Positions 1 to 12,187 are shown, counted from the first letter of the stretch. The stretch is DNA of 64,000 bases from an uncultured Coriobacteriaceae bacterium (GCA_902791035.1 CADAUA010000020.1:1-64000); one strand, 5' to 3'. Numbers and translations are program-made. The notes: generated by a model from the letters alone, not told the origin.

Positions 1-11
1 TGCGCCGATTT

Positions 12-55
12 CTCGAACGCACCACTTTTGACCTGCGGTTTTGTTGTGTTTCGAG
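12..55. repeat. Imperfect inverted repeat downstream of guaA
   Basis: CTCGAA at 12-17 pairs with TTCGAG at 50-55, and the bases just inside partly pair as well. It lies 3' of guaA. The loop carries GACCTGCGGTTTTGT, and the same 15 bases recur in the intergenic repeats near 14577. It may be a 3'-end hairpin or a dispersed repeat; there is no clear T-run. Confidence 0.4.
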
Positions 56-87
56 GTGGAGTATGAAATACCGTTTTGTCCCGAGTT

Positions 88-1677
88 TTATTCCCACTCG
101 ATCGTGGCAGGCGGCTTGGGAGTCACGTCGTAGACCACGCGGTTGACGCCGTCCACCTCGTCCACGATGCGGCTGGATATGCGGCCGATCACGTCGTAGG
201 GGAGCTTTGCCCAGTCCGCCGTCATGGCGTCGCTCGACTCCACGGCGCGCACGATCACGGGCCGCTGGTAGGTGCGCTCGTCGCCCATCACGCCCACGGA
301 GCGGATGTCCGGAAGCACCGCAAAGTACTGCCAGCAGGCGTGCTCGGAGTTGCGCTCGCCGGTCTCCTGGAAGAGGCGGGCGTTGTAGGCGTCCAGCTCC
401 TCGCGCACGATGGCGTCGGCCTCTTTGAGGATGGCCAGCTTCTCGGGCGTCACCTCGCCGATGATGCGGATGGCCAGGCCCGGGCCCGGGAAGGGCTGGC
501 GCCAGACCATCTTGTCGGGAAGCCCCAGCGCGATGCCCAGCTCACGGACCTCGTCCTTGAAGAAGTGGTCCAGCGGCTCGATGAGGTCAAAGTGCACCCC
601 CTCCGGGAAGGGGATCAGGTTGTGGTGGCTCTTGATGGTCGAGGCCTTGCCGCCAGTCTTGCGCGCGCCGGACTCGATGATGTCCGGGTAGATGGTGCCC
701 TGGGCCAGGTACTCGATGCCGTCGAGCTCTTGCGCCACGGAGAAGAACTCCTTCCAGAACTGCGTGCCTATGCGACGGCGCTTCTGCTCGGGGTCGTTGA
801 CACCGGCCAGCAGCTGGGCGTAGCGGTCCTCGGCATGCACGTGGACGAGGGGCACGTGGAACTGCTCGCGGAAGACCTCCTCCACCATCTCGGGCTCGCC
901 CTTGCGGAGCATCCCGTGGTTGACGAAGACGCAGGTAAGCTGGTCGCCGATGGCGCGGTGCACGAGCGCGGCCACCACGGAGGAGTCCACGCCGCCACTG
1001 AGCGCCAGGATGACCTTCTTGTTGCCCACCTGCTCGCGGATCTGGGCCACCAAGTCATCGATGATGTTGCTCATGGTCCAGGTGGGCTCCAGCCCGCAGA
1101 TGCCAAAGAGGAAGTTGGACAGAAGGTCGCGGCCAAACTCCGTGTGGCGCACCTCGGGGTGGAACTGGGTGGCATAGAGGTTGCGGGAGGCATCCTCCAT
1201 GGAGGCCACGGGACAGGTGCCGGTGGTGCTGGTCACCGAGAAGCCCGCGGGCACCTGGCTCACGGCGTCGCGGTGGCTCATCCACACGCGCTGCTGGGCC
1301 GGGGTCTCGCCGAAGAGCCGGCTTTCGCCCTGACGCTCGAGGGCAGCCGGGCCGTACTCGCCCTTCTCGGTGTGGCCCACGGAGCCGCCCAGCTTGACGG
1401 CCATGATCTGTTGGCCGTAGCAGAAGCCCAGCACTGGCACGCCCAGTTCCAGCACGCCCTCGTCCATGTCGGGTGCATCGTCGGCGTAGACGGAGGCCGG
1501 GCCGCCGGAGAGGATCACCGCGGAGGGCCCCATGGCGGCGAGCTCCGCCGCTGGGATGTCGCAGGGCACGATCTCCGAGTAGACGTGCAGGTCGCGCACC
1601 CTGCGGGCTATGAGCTGCCCGTACTGCGCGCCAAAGTCCAGAACCGCCACGAACTGCTTGGGACGTGCCTGAGTCAT
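88..1677 (-). CDS. guaA: GMP synthase (glutamine-hydrolysing)
   Basis: Converts XMP to GMP with glutamine and ATP in cytosolic purine synthesis. The protein is 529 residues, normal for the family. The glutamine amidotransferase domain comes first, with FGAQYGQLIARRVR near residue 15, nucleophile Cys86 in GFCYGQQ, and His173/Glu175 in FHPE. The ATP-pyrophosphatase PP-loop ALSGGVDSS follows at about 225-233, then the dimerisation domain ending PATIEWE. A start 22 codons upstream is open, but the ATG chosen has GGAGGGG just before it. The gene is divergent from the LCP gene, and I see no purine riboswitch in the 260-bp gap. The identification is secure. Confidence 0.97.
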   Translation of the reverse strand: MTQARPKQFVAVLDFGAQYGQLIARRVRDLHVYSEIVPCDIPAAELAAMGPSAVILSGGPASVYADDAPDMDEGVLELGVPVLGFCYGQQIMAVKLGGSVGHTEKGEYGPAALERQGESRLFGETPAQQRVWMSHRDAVSQVPAGFSVTSTTGTCPVASMEDASRNLYATQFHPEVRHTEFGRDLLSNFLFGICGLEPTWTMSNIIDDLVAQIREQVGNKKVILALSGGVDSSVVAALVHRAIGDQLTCVFVNHGMLRKGEPEMVEEVFREQFHVPLVHVHAEDRYAQLLAGVNDPEQKRRRIGTQFWKEFFSVAQELDGIEYLAQGTIYPDIIESGARKTGGKASTIKSHHNLIPFPEGVHFDLIEPLDHFFKDEVRELGIALGLPDKMVWRQPFPGPGLAIRIIGEVTPEKLAILKEADAIVREELDAYNARLFQETGERNSEHACWQYFAVLPDIRSVGVMGDERTYQRPVIVRAVESSDAMTADWAKLPYDVIGRISSRIVDEVDGVNRVVYDVTPKPPATIEWE

Positions 1678-1938
1678 GTGGGACCCCTCCGTATGCGTGT
1701 GTCTGCATGCCGCCTCGCGCGCCGCGCCACGTGCCGGGCGCACCCCACGGCCTGCCGCAATGATACTTCATCGGGGACGAATGCCGGACATGCACGGGCT
1801 TATCCACCCCAACAGGCCTGCTGGCTGGGCTTTCTTCATCAGGAGTACACGACGGAACTGTATTATCTGCGGCTACTTGTGTAAGGTGGCGCATAACCCG
1901 CGCGGGCGCGCCACGACCCGAGGACCGAGGAGTACCAA

Positions 1939-3576
1939 GTGGCCGAGAGGCACACCCATGGTCGCATGACCCGTACCGAGCAGCGCCGCCTGGCACGGAG
2001 CCGGACCGCCGCGGATGCGTACGCAGACGAGAACGAGGGGCCAGAGCAGGGAGATGGCGCCGCGGGCAGGCGTCGCTACGCGCGCGAGGTTCCAGACGAG
2101 CCTGTCTACCAGGCCAAACGCTTTCGTACCACGGACGACGGGACGGGTGACGGCTCGGCCTTTGGCACCGCCGGTCGCTCGCGCGACGTGACGCCAGCAC
2201 ACGCCGTGTCGCGCTATGTGGGCGCCGAGCGCTACAGCGAGAGGCGCCGCAAGCAGGGGCGCGGACGCGTGCTGCGCAACGTCCTTATCGCCGTGGCGGC
2301 CGTCGTCGTGGTGGCCGTCGTGGCCGTGGCCTGGTACATGGGTGACCTGAACAGCCGCCTGAGCGGCGACGTAAGCGACGACCTGCGCAACCAGCTCGTG
2401 TCGGTGGAGCCGCAGGACCCCTTCTACATGCTGCTCCTGGGCGTGGACAAGGACGAGGGCCGCTCCGAGGCCTGGGGTGACGACCAGTCCAACTTCCGGT
2501 CCGACACCATCATCCTGGCGCGCGTGGACCCGCCCGCGAAGAAGATCACCTTGGTGTCCATCCCCCGCGACACGCAGGTTGACATGGGCCAGAACGGCAA
2601 GCAGAAGATTAACGCCGCCTACTCCATCGGCGGACCGGCCTACATGGTGGAGGTCGTGTCCAAGTTTGCCGGGGTGGACATCTCGCACTACGCGGAGATC
2701 GACTTCGAGCAGTTCATCCGCATCGTAGACACCATCGGCGGCATCGAGGTGGACCTGCCCGTGCCGGTGTCCGACATGGAGCATGCCGGCATCGACCTAC
2801 CGGCCGGCAAGCAGACCCTGGACGGCACCCAGGCGCTCGGCCTCTGCCGTAGCCGTCATGCCTACGACGCCTACGGTGGCGGCGACTTCTATCGCGCGGC
2901 CAACCAGCGCATGGTCATCGGTGCCATCCTGCGCAAGGTGCTGGCGCTCGACCCCGTGAACATGTCGAGCGCAATCTCCACCATGGCGGACGGCGTGGAC
3001 ACGGACCTCTCCGTGACGGACATCCTGAGCCTGGCAACGCAGTTCAACGGGCTCGACGTGGACAAGGACGTCTACTCCGGCCAAACTCCCACCAACTCCG
3101 AGCTCACCGATGGCATTTGGTGGGAGATTCCCGACGCCGAGGGCTGGAAGACCATGATGGAGCACGTGGATGCGGGCGAGACCCCCTACTCCGACGCCTC
3201 GCAGGACTTTACCGCCGGCATAGCCGGCTCCGTGAGCAGCAACGGCCCCACCATCTCGTCCGGCGAGGGCGACGGGGCGGTAGAACGCGAATACTCGGGC
3301 ACCGTGCTCGTGCTCAACGGGACTGGCACCACTGGCTTGGCCAAGGACCGCTCCTCCGAGCTGGATGGCGCGGGATTCGAGGCCACGCCCGACAACGCCG
3401 GCAAGACCCAGCAGGCAACGGCCATCGTGTACAACGGGGACGGCAAGGCAAAGGCGCTGGGCGTAGCCTCCACACTGGGGGTGGACGACTCCCAGGTGAT
3501 AGAGAACGACGGGAGCTACTCCACCGAGACCGACGTGGTGGTGATCCTGGGCGAGGACCAGGTGAAGGACCAGTAG
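1939..3576 (+). CDS. LytR-CpsA-Psr (LCP) family cell-wall polymer ligase
   Basis: LCP proteins transfer lipid-linked glycopolymers onto peptidoglycan outside the cell. The protein is 545 residues with a GTG start preceded by GAGGAG. A basic, disordered cytoplasmic N-terminus of about 110 residues precedes one membrane segment (about 114-134). The LCP catalytic domain runs from about 162 to 335, with YMLLLGVD, RSDTIILARV and the arginine-rich SIPRDT and LCRSRHAYD motifs. A LytR_C domain occupies about 440-535 (TVLVLNGTGTTGLAKD). The gene is monocistronic and ends at a perfect 15-bp hairpin. Family assignment is firm; the polymer handled is unknown. Confidence 0.92.
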   Translation: MAERHTHGRMTRTEQRRLARSRTAADAYADENEGPEQGDGAAGRRRYAREVPDEPVYQAKRFRTTDDGTGDGSAFGTAGRSRDVTPAHAVSRYVGAERYSERRRKQGRGRVLRNVLIAVAAVVVVAVVAVAWYMGDLNSRLSGDVSDDLRNQLVSVEPQDPFYMLLLGVDKDEGRSEAWGDDQSNFRSDTIILARVDPPAKKITLVSIPRDTQVDMGQNGKQKINAAYSIGGPAYMVEVVSKFAGVDISHYAEIDFEQFIRIVDTIGGIEVDLPVPVSDMEHAGIDLPAGKQTLDGTQALGLCRSRHAYDAYGGGDFYRAANQRMVIGAILRKVLALDPVNMSSAISTMADGVDTDLSVTDILSLATQFNGLDVDKDVYSGQTPTNSELTDGIWWEIPDAEGWKTMMEHVDAGETPYSDASQDFTAGIAGSVSSNGPTISSGEGDGAVEREYSGTVLVLNGTGTTGLAKDRSSELDGAGFEATPDNAGKTQQATAIVYNGDGKAKALGVASTLGVDDSQVIENDGSYSTETDVVVILGEDQVKDQ

Positions 3577-3603
3577 GGCCGGAGAAAACGGATCGCAGCA
3601 ACC

Positions 3604-3637
3604 GGGGGCCACCGGACCGATTGGTCCGGTGGCCCCC
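3604..3637 (+). terminator. Hairpin terminator after the LCP gene
   Basis: A perfect 15-bp stem (3604-3618 with 3623-3637) closes a GATT loop 27 bases after the LCP stop codon. There is no long T-run, so it may also protect the 3' end. Confidence 0.7.
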
Positions 3638-3659
3638 GAAGTTGTGGATTGCCTAAAAG

Positions 3660-3802
3660 TGACGTCAGATTCGAACTTGTCGGTGTCGGTTCTTCTTAAG
3701 TAACACTGTTATGTCCAAAATGACCGACTTCTGGGGCGGCTGGACGCCTTGCATCCGCCCGGATCGCCGCAACCGACACCGAAAAGTTCGGATTTGACGT
3801 CA
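3660..3802. repeat. 143-bp element with 32-bp terminal inverted repeats
   Basis: Positions 3660-3691 and 3771-3802 are reverse complements at 29 of 32 positions. Both arms begin with the palindrome TGACGTCA. The 79-bp interior has no convincing gene. Size and symmetry suggest a miniature inverted-repeat element or a long hairpin RNA. I see no target-site duplication. It sits between two transcription terminators, so it is not part of either neighbouring gene. Confidence 0.6.
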
Positions 3803-3883
3803 TCTTGGGCAAAACTTCTACTTCAAGCCTAGCGGAACCATTAATCTGTCCGCACCCATCCCAATGACCGTGCTTGGCGCAGC

Positions 3884-3964
3884 AAAAAAGTCGGGGCCGG
3901 CAACCCTTCTCGGCGCGAGTTCGCCCAGCGCTGTCTGAGCGCAGAGAAGGGGCACCGGCCCCGA
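3884..3964 (-). terminator. Rho-independent terminator of ychF
   Basis: The 10-bp outer stem pairs 3891-3900 with 3955-3964. A second helix pairs CCCTTCTC (3904-3911) with GAGAAGGG (3944-3951). On the minus strand it is followed by six T residues (the A-run at 3884-3889). It lies just downstream of the ychF stop. Confidence 0.8.
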
Positions 3965-3981
3965 TGAGCACTTTGTTGTGC

Positions 3982-5058
3982 CTACACGTTGAACATGAAC
4001 TCCATGACGTCGCCGTCCTGCACCACGTAGTCCTTGCCCTCCATGCGCATGCGACCGGCCTCGCGGGCACCAGACTCGCCGCCGAGGGTCACGTAGTCCT
4101 CGTAGCTGATGGTCTTCGCCTTGATGAATCCGCGCTCGAAGTCGGAGTGGATCACGCCGGCGGCTTCGGGGGCCTTGGCGCCGATGCGCACAGTCCAGGC
4201 GCGAACCTCCTTGGGGCCAGCCGTGAAGTAGGACTGCAGACCCAGCAGGTGGTAGGCCGCCTGGGCAAGCACCTCCAGGCCAGACTTCTCCAGGCCCAGT
4301 GCCTCCAGGTACTCGGCGGCGTCCTCCGGGTCCATCTCGGCAAGCTCCGCCTCGACCTCGGCGCAGATGGGGATGGGGGTGATACCACCGATGGGGGCCG
4401 GAGTCTCGGCGACCTTGTCCTCGTCGACGTTTGCCACGTAGAGCATGGGCTTCATGGTAAGGAGGAAGAGGTCGTGGGCGGCGGCGCGCTCGTCGTCGGA
4501 CATGTCCATCTCGATGGCTCGGTGTCCGTCGTTGAGCCAGTCGCGCAGACGAAGGGCCACGTCCAGCCGGCCCTTGAGGTCCTTGTCGCGCTTGGCCTCC
4601 TTCTCCAGCTTGGGAATGGAGCGGTCGAGGGAGCCGAGGTCGGCCAGAATGAGCTCGGTCGCGATGGTCTCGGCGTCGGCGGCGGGGTCCACGAAGGCGT
4701 CCGCGCGGCCCACCTCGCGCATGACGTTGGGATCGGAGAAGTAGCGCACGACCTCGCAGATGGCGTCGCAGTTGCGGATGTTTGCCAGGAACTGGTTGCC
4801 CAGGCCCTCGCCCTGGTTGGCGCCCTTGACCAGGCCGGCGATGTCCACGAACTCGACCGTGGCCGGCACGATGCGGGCGGGGTTCACGAGCTCGGCCAGC
4901 TTCTGGAGGCGCTCGTCGGGGACGTCCACGATGCCCACGTTGGGGTCGATGGTAGCGAAGGGGTAGTTGGCCGCCAGGCCGCCCTTCTTTGTGAGGGCCG
5001 TGAAGAGGGTGGACTTGCCCACGTTGGGCAGGCCGACGATACCGATGGAAAGCGACAC
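3982..5058 (-). CDS. ychF: Redox-regulated ribosome-binding ATPase YchF (Obg family)
   Basis: YchF is a universally conserved P-loop NTPase that binds ribosomes and prefers ATP. The protein is 358 residues, full length. The P-loop GLPNVGKSTLF is at 8-18, a Walker-B-like VDIAGLVKGA follows, then a coiled-coil helical arm, and a C-terminal TGS domain ends VQDGDVMEFMFNV. It starts at a GTG with AAGGAG upstream. A strong terminator follows on the same strand. Upstream, hairpin repeats separate it from the iron-sulfur protein gene read in the same direction, so co-transcription is possible but uncertain. Confidence 0.96.
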   Translation of the reverse strand: MSLSIGIVGLPNVGKSTLFTALTKKGGLAANYPFATIDPNVGIVDVPDERLQKLAELVNPARIVPATVEFVDIAGLVKGANQGEGLGNQFLANIRNCDAICEVVRYFSDPNVMREVGRADAFVDPAADAETIATELILADLGSLDRSIPKLEKEAKRDKDLKGRLDVALRLRDWLNDGHRAIEMDMSDDERAAAHDLFLLTMKPMLYVANVDEDKVAETPAPIGGITPIPICAEVEAELAEMDPEDAAEYLEALGLEKSGLEVLAQAAYHLLGLQSYFTAGPKEVRAWTVRIGAKAPEAAGVIHSDFERGFIKAKTISYEDYVTLGGESGAREAGRMRMEGKDYVVQDGDVMEFMFNV

Positions 5059-5088
5059 TTGGTTCTCCTTACCTGCTTACTTGCGATC

Positions 5089-5154
5089 GCCCCAAAGGGT
5101 TTGGCCCCTTTGGGGCAGCTTGTGTCACAAAAGTGACTGACACTTTTGTGACAC
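5089..5154. repeat. Two adjacent hairpins between the iron-sulfur gene and ychF
   Basis: An 11-bp stem pairs 5089-5099 with 5106-5116. A 14-bp stem pairs 5122-5135 with 5141-5154 (GTGTCACAAAAGTG and its complement) and touches the last base of the upstream stop codon. The second resembles the 47658-47688 palindrome and the wider GTGACA repeat family. They may attenuate read-through into ychF. Confidence 0.6.
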
Positions 5155-6422
5155 TACTTGTCGAGCTTCTCGAGGATGTCGCCCGCCTTGTTGAGCGACT
5201 TCTTGCCCTGGGCCATGAGTTTCTCGGCCTCGGCCTTGGCCTTGGCCTTCTGTGCGGCGACCATCTGGGCGTCTTTGTCGGGCACCACGAGCTCCTGCGT
5301 GTCCATGGGCACCATGGTGAGCGCCCCATCCTCGCAGACCTTGGCACAAGCCCCGCAGCTCACGCAGTAGGCCGGCGTGACCACGATGGCACCGCTGTTG
5401 TTCAGGTCGATGGCGCGCACCGGGCAGACCTTGACGCAGTCGCCGCACATGGTACAGAGAGTGGGATCGCAGGCCGGCACCTCGAGCTTGATGCGGCGGG
5501 CCAGGCGCGGCTCGTGCTGGAGGGCGGCCATCATGAGCTTGCGGTTCTGGGTGAGCATGCGCTGGCGGTTGCCTGTGGTCTTGGCGCCCACGGCGTTCTC
5601 GAGCTCGCGCTGGATCTGGTCCAGGCGCTTGGCGTGGTTGGAGATCTTGTTTGCCACGGCCTGGGCACCGGCCAGGGCGCCGTTGCTGCGCGTGACCAGG
5701 CGTTCGGCGGACTTGACCGCGCCGCTCATGAACTGGCTGCGCTTGTACTCGCGGCTGAGCTCGTGGTCGAGGGCCTTGTCTTCCACCTCGAGGCCCACCG
5801 ACGAGACCGCCCACTCCTCCGCCGTGGCGATGGCGTCGGAGTAGAACTCTTCGCCCGTGGTCGTACGGCAGCGGTCGCAGATGCCCAGGGGCAGGTAGAC
5901 GTTGACGTTCGTGTAGTCCGCGAGCAGGGAGAACCAGAGGTCGCGCGAGATGCAGCCCACGCAGGCGAGCGTGATCTCGTTGGGCTTGGGCAGGCGCTTG
6001 AGGGCGCGCGTGCAGGTGACGTAGACCTGGTTGTAGCTGGAGGCGGCGCGGGCGATCTGGTCGTAGAGCTGGCGTGGGGTGTGGCGGCGCGTGCCGATGG
6101 CTTCCGTGGGGCAGACCGACACGCAGAGGCCGCACTTGCGGCAGTTGTCCGCTATCGAGACGGACTTGCCATGGATGGTGATGGAGTCCGTGGGGCAGAC
6201 GTCGCGGCAGCGCGTGCACACGTCATCGCGCTCCGCCGTGGTGCAGAGGCAGCGGTTGGAGTTGGCGAAGGGCTTCTCCTTGTACTCCGCCGGGTCGAAG
6301 ACCTTGCGCTTGGCCGGGTCCTCGGCAAGTGCGTTTGCCACGTCGCCCAGCGGGTTCTGGAGAGCCTGCCAGTCGGACTGGATATCGATGAGGTCGTCGA
6401 GCATGTCGCGCTTCTTGGCCAT
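5154..6422 (-). CDS. 4Fe-4S ferredoxin-type protein with two di-cluster modules
   Basis: A predicted soluble electron-transfer protein of 422 residues. The N-terminal ferredoxin module has Cys69, 72 and 76, then Cys94, 97, 100 and 104. The second module near residues 318-360 reads CTMCGDCVKVCP then CVSCGACAKVC. Between them lies a domain with four more cysteines (CTRAL, CVGC and CDRC) that could hold another metal site, followed by a helical basic linker. The C-terminus is an Ala/Lys-rich helix. The ATG has GAGGAGGGG before it. I recognise the ferredoxin folds but not the partner enzyme; no oxidoreductase gene is adjacent. Confidence 0.8.
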   Translation of the reverse strand: MAKKRDMLDDLIDIQSDWQALQNPLGDVANALAEDPAKRKVFDPAEYKEKPFANSNRCLCTTAERDDVCTRCRDVCPTDSITIHGKSVSIADNCRKCGLCVSVCPTEAIGTRRHTPRQLYDQIARAASSYNQVYVTCTRALKRLPKPNEITLACVGCISRDLWFSLLADYTNVNVYLPLGICDRCRTTTGEEFYSDAIATAEEWAVSSVGLEVEDKALDHELSREYKRSQFMSGAVKSAERLVTRSNGALAGAQAVANKISNHAKRLDQIQRELENAVGAKTTGNRQRMLTQNRKLMMAALQHEPRLARRIKLEVPACDPTLCTMCGDCVKVCPVRAIDLNNSGAIVVTPAYCVSCGACAKVCEDGALTMVPMDTQELVVPDKDAQMVAAQKAKAKAEAEKLMAQGKKSLNKAGDILEKLDK

Positions 6423-6486
6423 GCCGCCCCTCCTCTAGTGAGTTGATGCAGACAAGCTCTTATTATAACAAGCGCCAGGCACCAGG

Positions 6487-6563
6487 GGGTGGGCACTAGG
6501 GGGTACTCCCCTGCTGCCCACCCGTGCCCAACCGCGAAAAACACGGGGGAGTACCCCCTGTGT
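6487..6563. repeat. Two AGTACCCC-family palindromes
   Basis: The first copy pairs GGGTGGGC (6487-6494) with GCCCACCC (6516-6523) around a GGGGTACTCCCC core. The second, 6541-6563, is a shorter ACAC...GTGT palindrome with the same core. Related copies lie at 10204, 49436, 61065 and 61096. Confidence 0.65.
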
Positions 6564-6571
6564 TCCACCGC

Positions 6572-6615
6572 AAAAAAGAGGAAGCCCCGCGGGTCGTGAG
6601 ACCTGCGGGGCTTCC
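6572..6615 (-). terminator. Rho-independent terminator of groES-groEL
   Basis: An 11-bp stem (6580-6590 with 6605-6615) is extended by GGTC/GACC around a GTGA loop. On the minus strand it is followed by TCTTTTTT. A textbook terminator 31 bases after the groEL stop. Confidence 0.9.
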
Positions 6616-6646
6616 GGGCAGAGCAACTGGCGATAAGGGCCGGCGA

Positions 6647-8329
<1,683 letters not shown>

Positions 8330-8381
8330 TTAGCTGGTGGGGCTGGCGACAAGCGCCTGGGACCCTAGGTGGAACTCGGGA

Positions 8382-8672
8382 CTAGGCCTCGATGATGGCG
8401 TAGATGTCGTCGGCACGGAGCAGGAGGAAGTCCTCGCCGTCGACCTTGACCTCGTTGCCACCGAACTTGCCATAGAAGACCTCGTCGCCGGCCTTGACAT
8501 CCATGGCGATGCGGTTGCCGTTATTGTCGAGCTTGCCGGCGCCCACGGCGATGACGGTGCCGCGCTGCGGCTTCTCCTGCGCGCCAGAGGAGATGTAGAG
8601 GCCCGTGGAGGTCTTCTCCTCCTTGGGTGCGGGCTTAACGAGAACGCGGTCTCCCAGCGGCTTCAGTGTCAT
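8382..8672 (-). CDS. groES: Co-chaperonin GroES (Hsp10)
   Basis: The lid of the GroEL cage. The protein is 96 residues with the usual start MTLKPLGDRVLVKP, a mobile loop around residues 19-35 and the closing motif DDIYAIIEA. AAGGAGGTT lies upstream of the ATG. It is the first gene of groES-groEL. The upstream region has no CIRCE element, so control by HrcA is not supported. Instead it carries CTAAGA and TATAAC boxes like those of the hsp20 gene. Confidence 0.97.
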   Translation of the reverse strand: MTLKPLGDRVLVKPAPKEEKTSTGLYISSGAQEKPQRGTVIAVGAGKLDNNGNRIAMDVKAGDEVFYGKFGGNEVKVDGEDFLLLRADDIYAIIEA

Positions 8673-8775
8673 GCTCAAGAACCTCCTTAAGTGCGCCCGG
8701 CGGGCGCATGCGTGCGAGTGGCGCGGCCAGGCCACGCCTTTGTCCGACGTTGGGATTATTACCCAGTGCGGCAAG

Positions 8776-8805
8776 GTTATACCGCGACAAGAGAAAAAAT
8801 CTTAG
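8776..8805 (-). promoter_or_regulatory. Candidate groES promoter with CTAAGA motif
   Basis: On the minus strand, CTAAGA (8800-8805) and TATAAC (8776-8781) are 18 bp apart. The same pair, CTAAGA and TATAAA at 17 bp, precedes the hsp20 gene. A second CTAAG lies about 10 bp further upstream. Likely a shared heat-shock promoter or operator; inferred from the comparison only. Confidence 0.5.
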
Positions 8806-8885
8806 TCGTGGCGCTTAGATTTTCTTCTGTTTGGGGCTGAGGGGTCGGACGGCGGCGGGCGGCGGCGGGCAGTTCTGCCCGTTTG

Positions 8886-9052
8886 CCCGCGGCGGCTGCA
8901 CGTTTGTGGGGCGCAAATGGGCTCCCGCGGCGGCTGCACGTTTGTGGGGCACAAATGGGCTCCCGCGGCGGCTGCACGTTTGTGGCGGGCAAATGGGCTT
9001 CCACCGCAGGCAAATGGGCTTCCACCGCGGACAAACGGGCTCCCGTGGCGGG
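8886..9052. repeat. Tandem repeat array: three 38-bp units then 21-bp units
   Basis: Units begin at 8886, 8924 and 8962 with near identity (core GGCGGCTGCACGTTTGTGG then CAAATGGGCT). Three shorter units beginning AAATGGGCT or AAACGGGCT follow at 8991, 9012 and 9033. The array fills the gap between the lipase-like gene's 3' end and the groES promoter. I see no gene in it. Confidence 0.85.
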
Positions 9053-9171
9053 AGGCGGGCAGCAGGCGGCGGGCGATGAGCGGCAGTGCAAAGCGCCCCA
9101 CCGGGACCGACCGGCGGGGCGCAGGGCATCAGACGCGCGATGGCGCGGGGCCTCGTGGCACCTCCGTGCCG

Positions 9172-10104
9172 CTACTCCTGCGGCACGTGGGCGTCGAAGA
9201 AGTCCACCACGCCCTGGACCACCTGGTCGCGGATGTCGGGGTAGTTGTGGATCTCGTGCCGGTAGCCGCTGTAGAGGCGCGTGGTCACGTCGGTGTGGCC
9301 GGTCTTGACCAGCCAGTTGCTCACCAGGTAGGGGCCCTCGCCGTAGGAGCCGAAGGGGTCCTGGTCGCCGGCGATGGAGTAGACGGGCAGGGCCGTGGGG
9401 ACCTTGCGCGCCCAGGTGAGGCCCGTCACGTCGTCGATCATCTGCAGGAAGTAGAGGAAGGACTGGTTGGTGGTGGGCTTGGTGAAGGCGTCGAAGGGGT
9501 CGGCAGCATGGTCGGCCTGCACGTAGGGGTCGGAGCAGATCCACTCGTTGCCGTAGCGGATCTCGCCGCAGCGCTCCCCCATCCAGCCCATGGCCACGCC
9601 CATGGCGGCAGTGTCGGTCTCGGCCCCCTTGCCCACGCGCACGTCGTCGCGCAGCATGGCCTCGGCCTTGGTGGTGGGGAACTCGCCGCAGGTGCCGCAG
9701 ATGGTGGCTGCCGTGAGCTCGGCGCCGTAGGCCGCCATGAACTCGCGGGTGATCACCGAACCCATGGAGTGACCGAACATGAGGTAGGGCAGGTCGGGAT
9801 AGCGCTCCTCCACCTCGGCCTTGAGGCGATGCTCGTCCTCGACCATGGTCTTGAAGCCCTTGTCGCCCCAGTCGCCCCAGGTGTTGGAGTCAGCCGCGGT
9901 CTTGCCGTGGCCCACGTGGTCGTCGGCGGCCACGATGTAGCCGGCCTCCACGAAGCGGGAGATCATGTGCAGGTAGCGGCGGCTGTGCTCGCCGAAGCCG
10001 TGGACCAGCTGGATGACGCCCTTGGGGTAGGCGGCCGGTGCGTAGATCCAGGAGAAGATCTGGTCGCGCTCGTTGTAGGACGGGAACGTGAACTCATGCA
10101 GCAT
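9172..10104 (-). CDS. Alpha/beta hydrolase, monoacylglycerol lipase/lysophospholipase-like
   Basis: A predicted soluble serine hydrolase acting on lipid esters. The protein is 310 residues with no signal peptide. The hydrolase_4 type fold shows an oxyanion region VHGFGEHS, nucleophile Ser113 in GHSMG, an acidic residue in AGDQDPFG and catalytic His in GYRHEIHNYPD. The start is the ATG with AGGAGG upstream; an open frame continues 44 codons further without a ribosome site. It stands alone between repeat regions. The fold and triad are clear but the natural substrate is not. Confidence 0.85.
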   Translation of the reverse strand: MLHEFTFPSYNERDQIFSWIYAPAAYPKGVIQLVHGFGEHSRRYLHMISRFVEAGYIVAADDHVGHGKTAADSNTWGDWGDKGFKTMVEDEHRLKAEVEERYPDLPYLMFGHSMGSVITREFMAAYGAELTAATICGTCGEFPTTKAEAMLRDDVRVGKGAETDTAAMGVAMGWMGERCGEIRYGNEWICSDPYVQADHAADPFDAFTKPTTNQSFLYFLQMIDDVTGLTWARKVPTALPVYSIAGDQDPFGSYGEGPYLVSNWLVKTGHTDVTTRLYSGYRHEIHNYPDIRDQVVQGVVDFFDAHVPQE

Positions 10105-10203
10105 GGGGTGCCTCCTAGGACGGCCTTCGCCTATGCGACTACTGTACCCCGCCGGCAGCGATAAGTGCGCAGCTGCCGTGAGCGGCCGGGGAGCGGCACG
10201 CAT

Positions 10204-10232
10204 GGGCACTAGTGGAGTACCCCCTAGCGCCC
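10204..10232. repeat. AGTACCCC-family palindrome downstream of ftsH
   Basis: GGGC (10204-10207) pairs with GCCC (10229-10232), with CTAG on both sides of an AGTACCCC core. It belongs to the same family as the copies at 6487, 49436, 61065 and 61096. It lies 3' of ftsH, possibly as a 3'-end structure. Confidence 0.6.
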
Positions 10233-10240
10233 GCACCCGC

Positions 10241-12127
<1,887 letters not shown>

Positions 12128-12187
12128 TTGGAAAGGCTCCTTGCATGCCGGCGCCGCCCGGCGGCCCATGCCGCCGGAGCCCGCCAG

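Noticed and set aside
3696-4070. 124-codon minus-strand frame in the 3660-3980 gap
   Set aside because: It overlaps the inverted-repeat element, the ychF terminator and the end of ychF, has no ribosome site and resembles nothing.
8673-8885. CIRCE element before groES
   Set aside because: No TTAGCACTC-N9-GAGTGCTAA or close variant was found; the only notable motifs are CTAAG and TATAAC.
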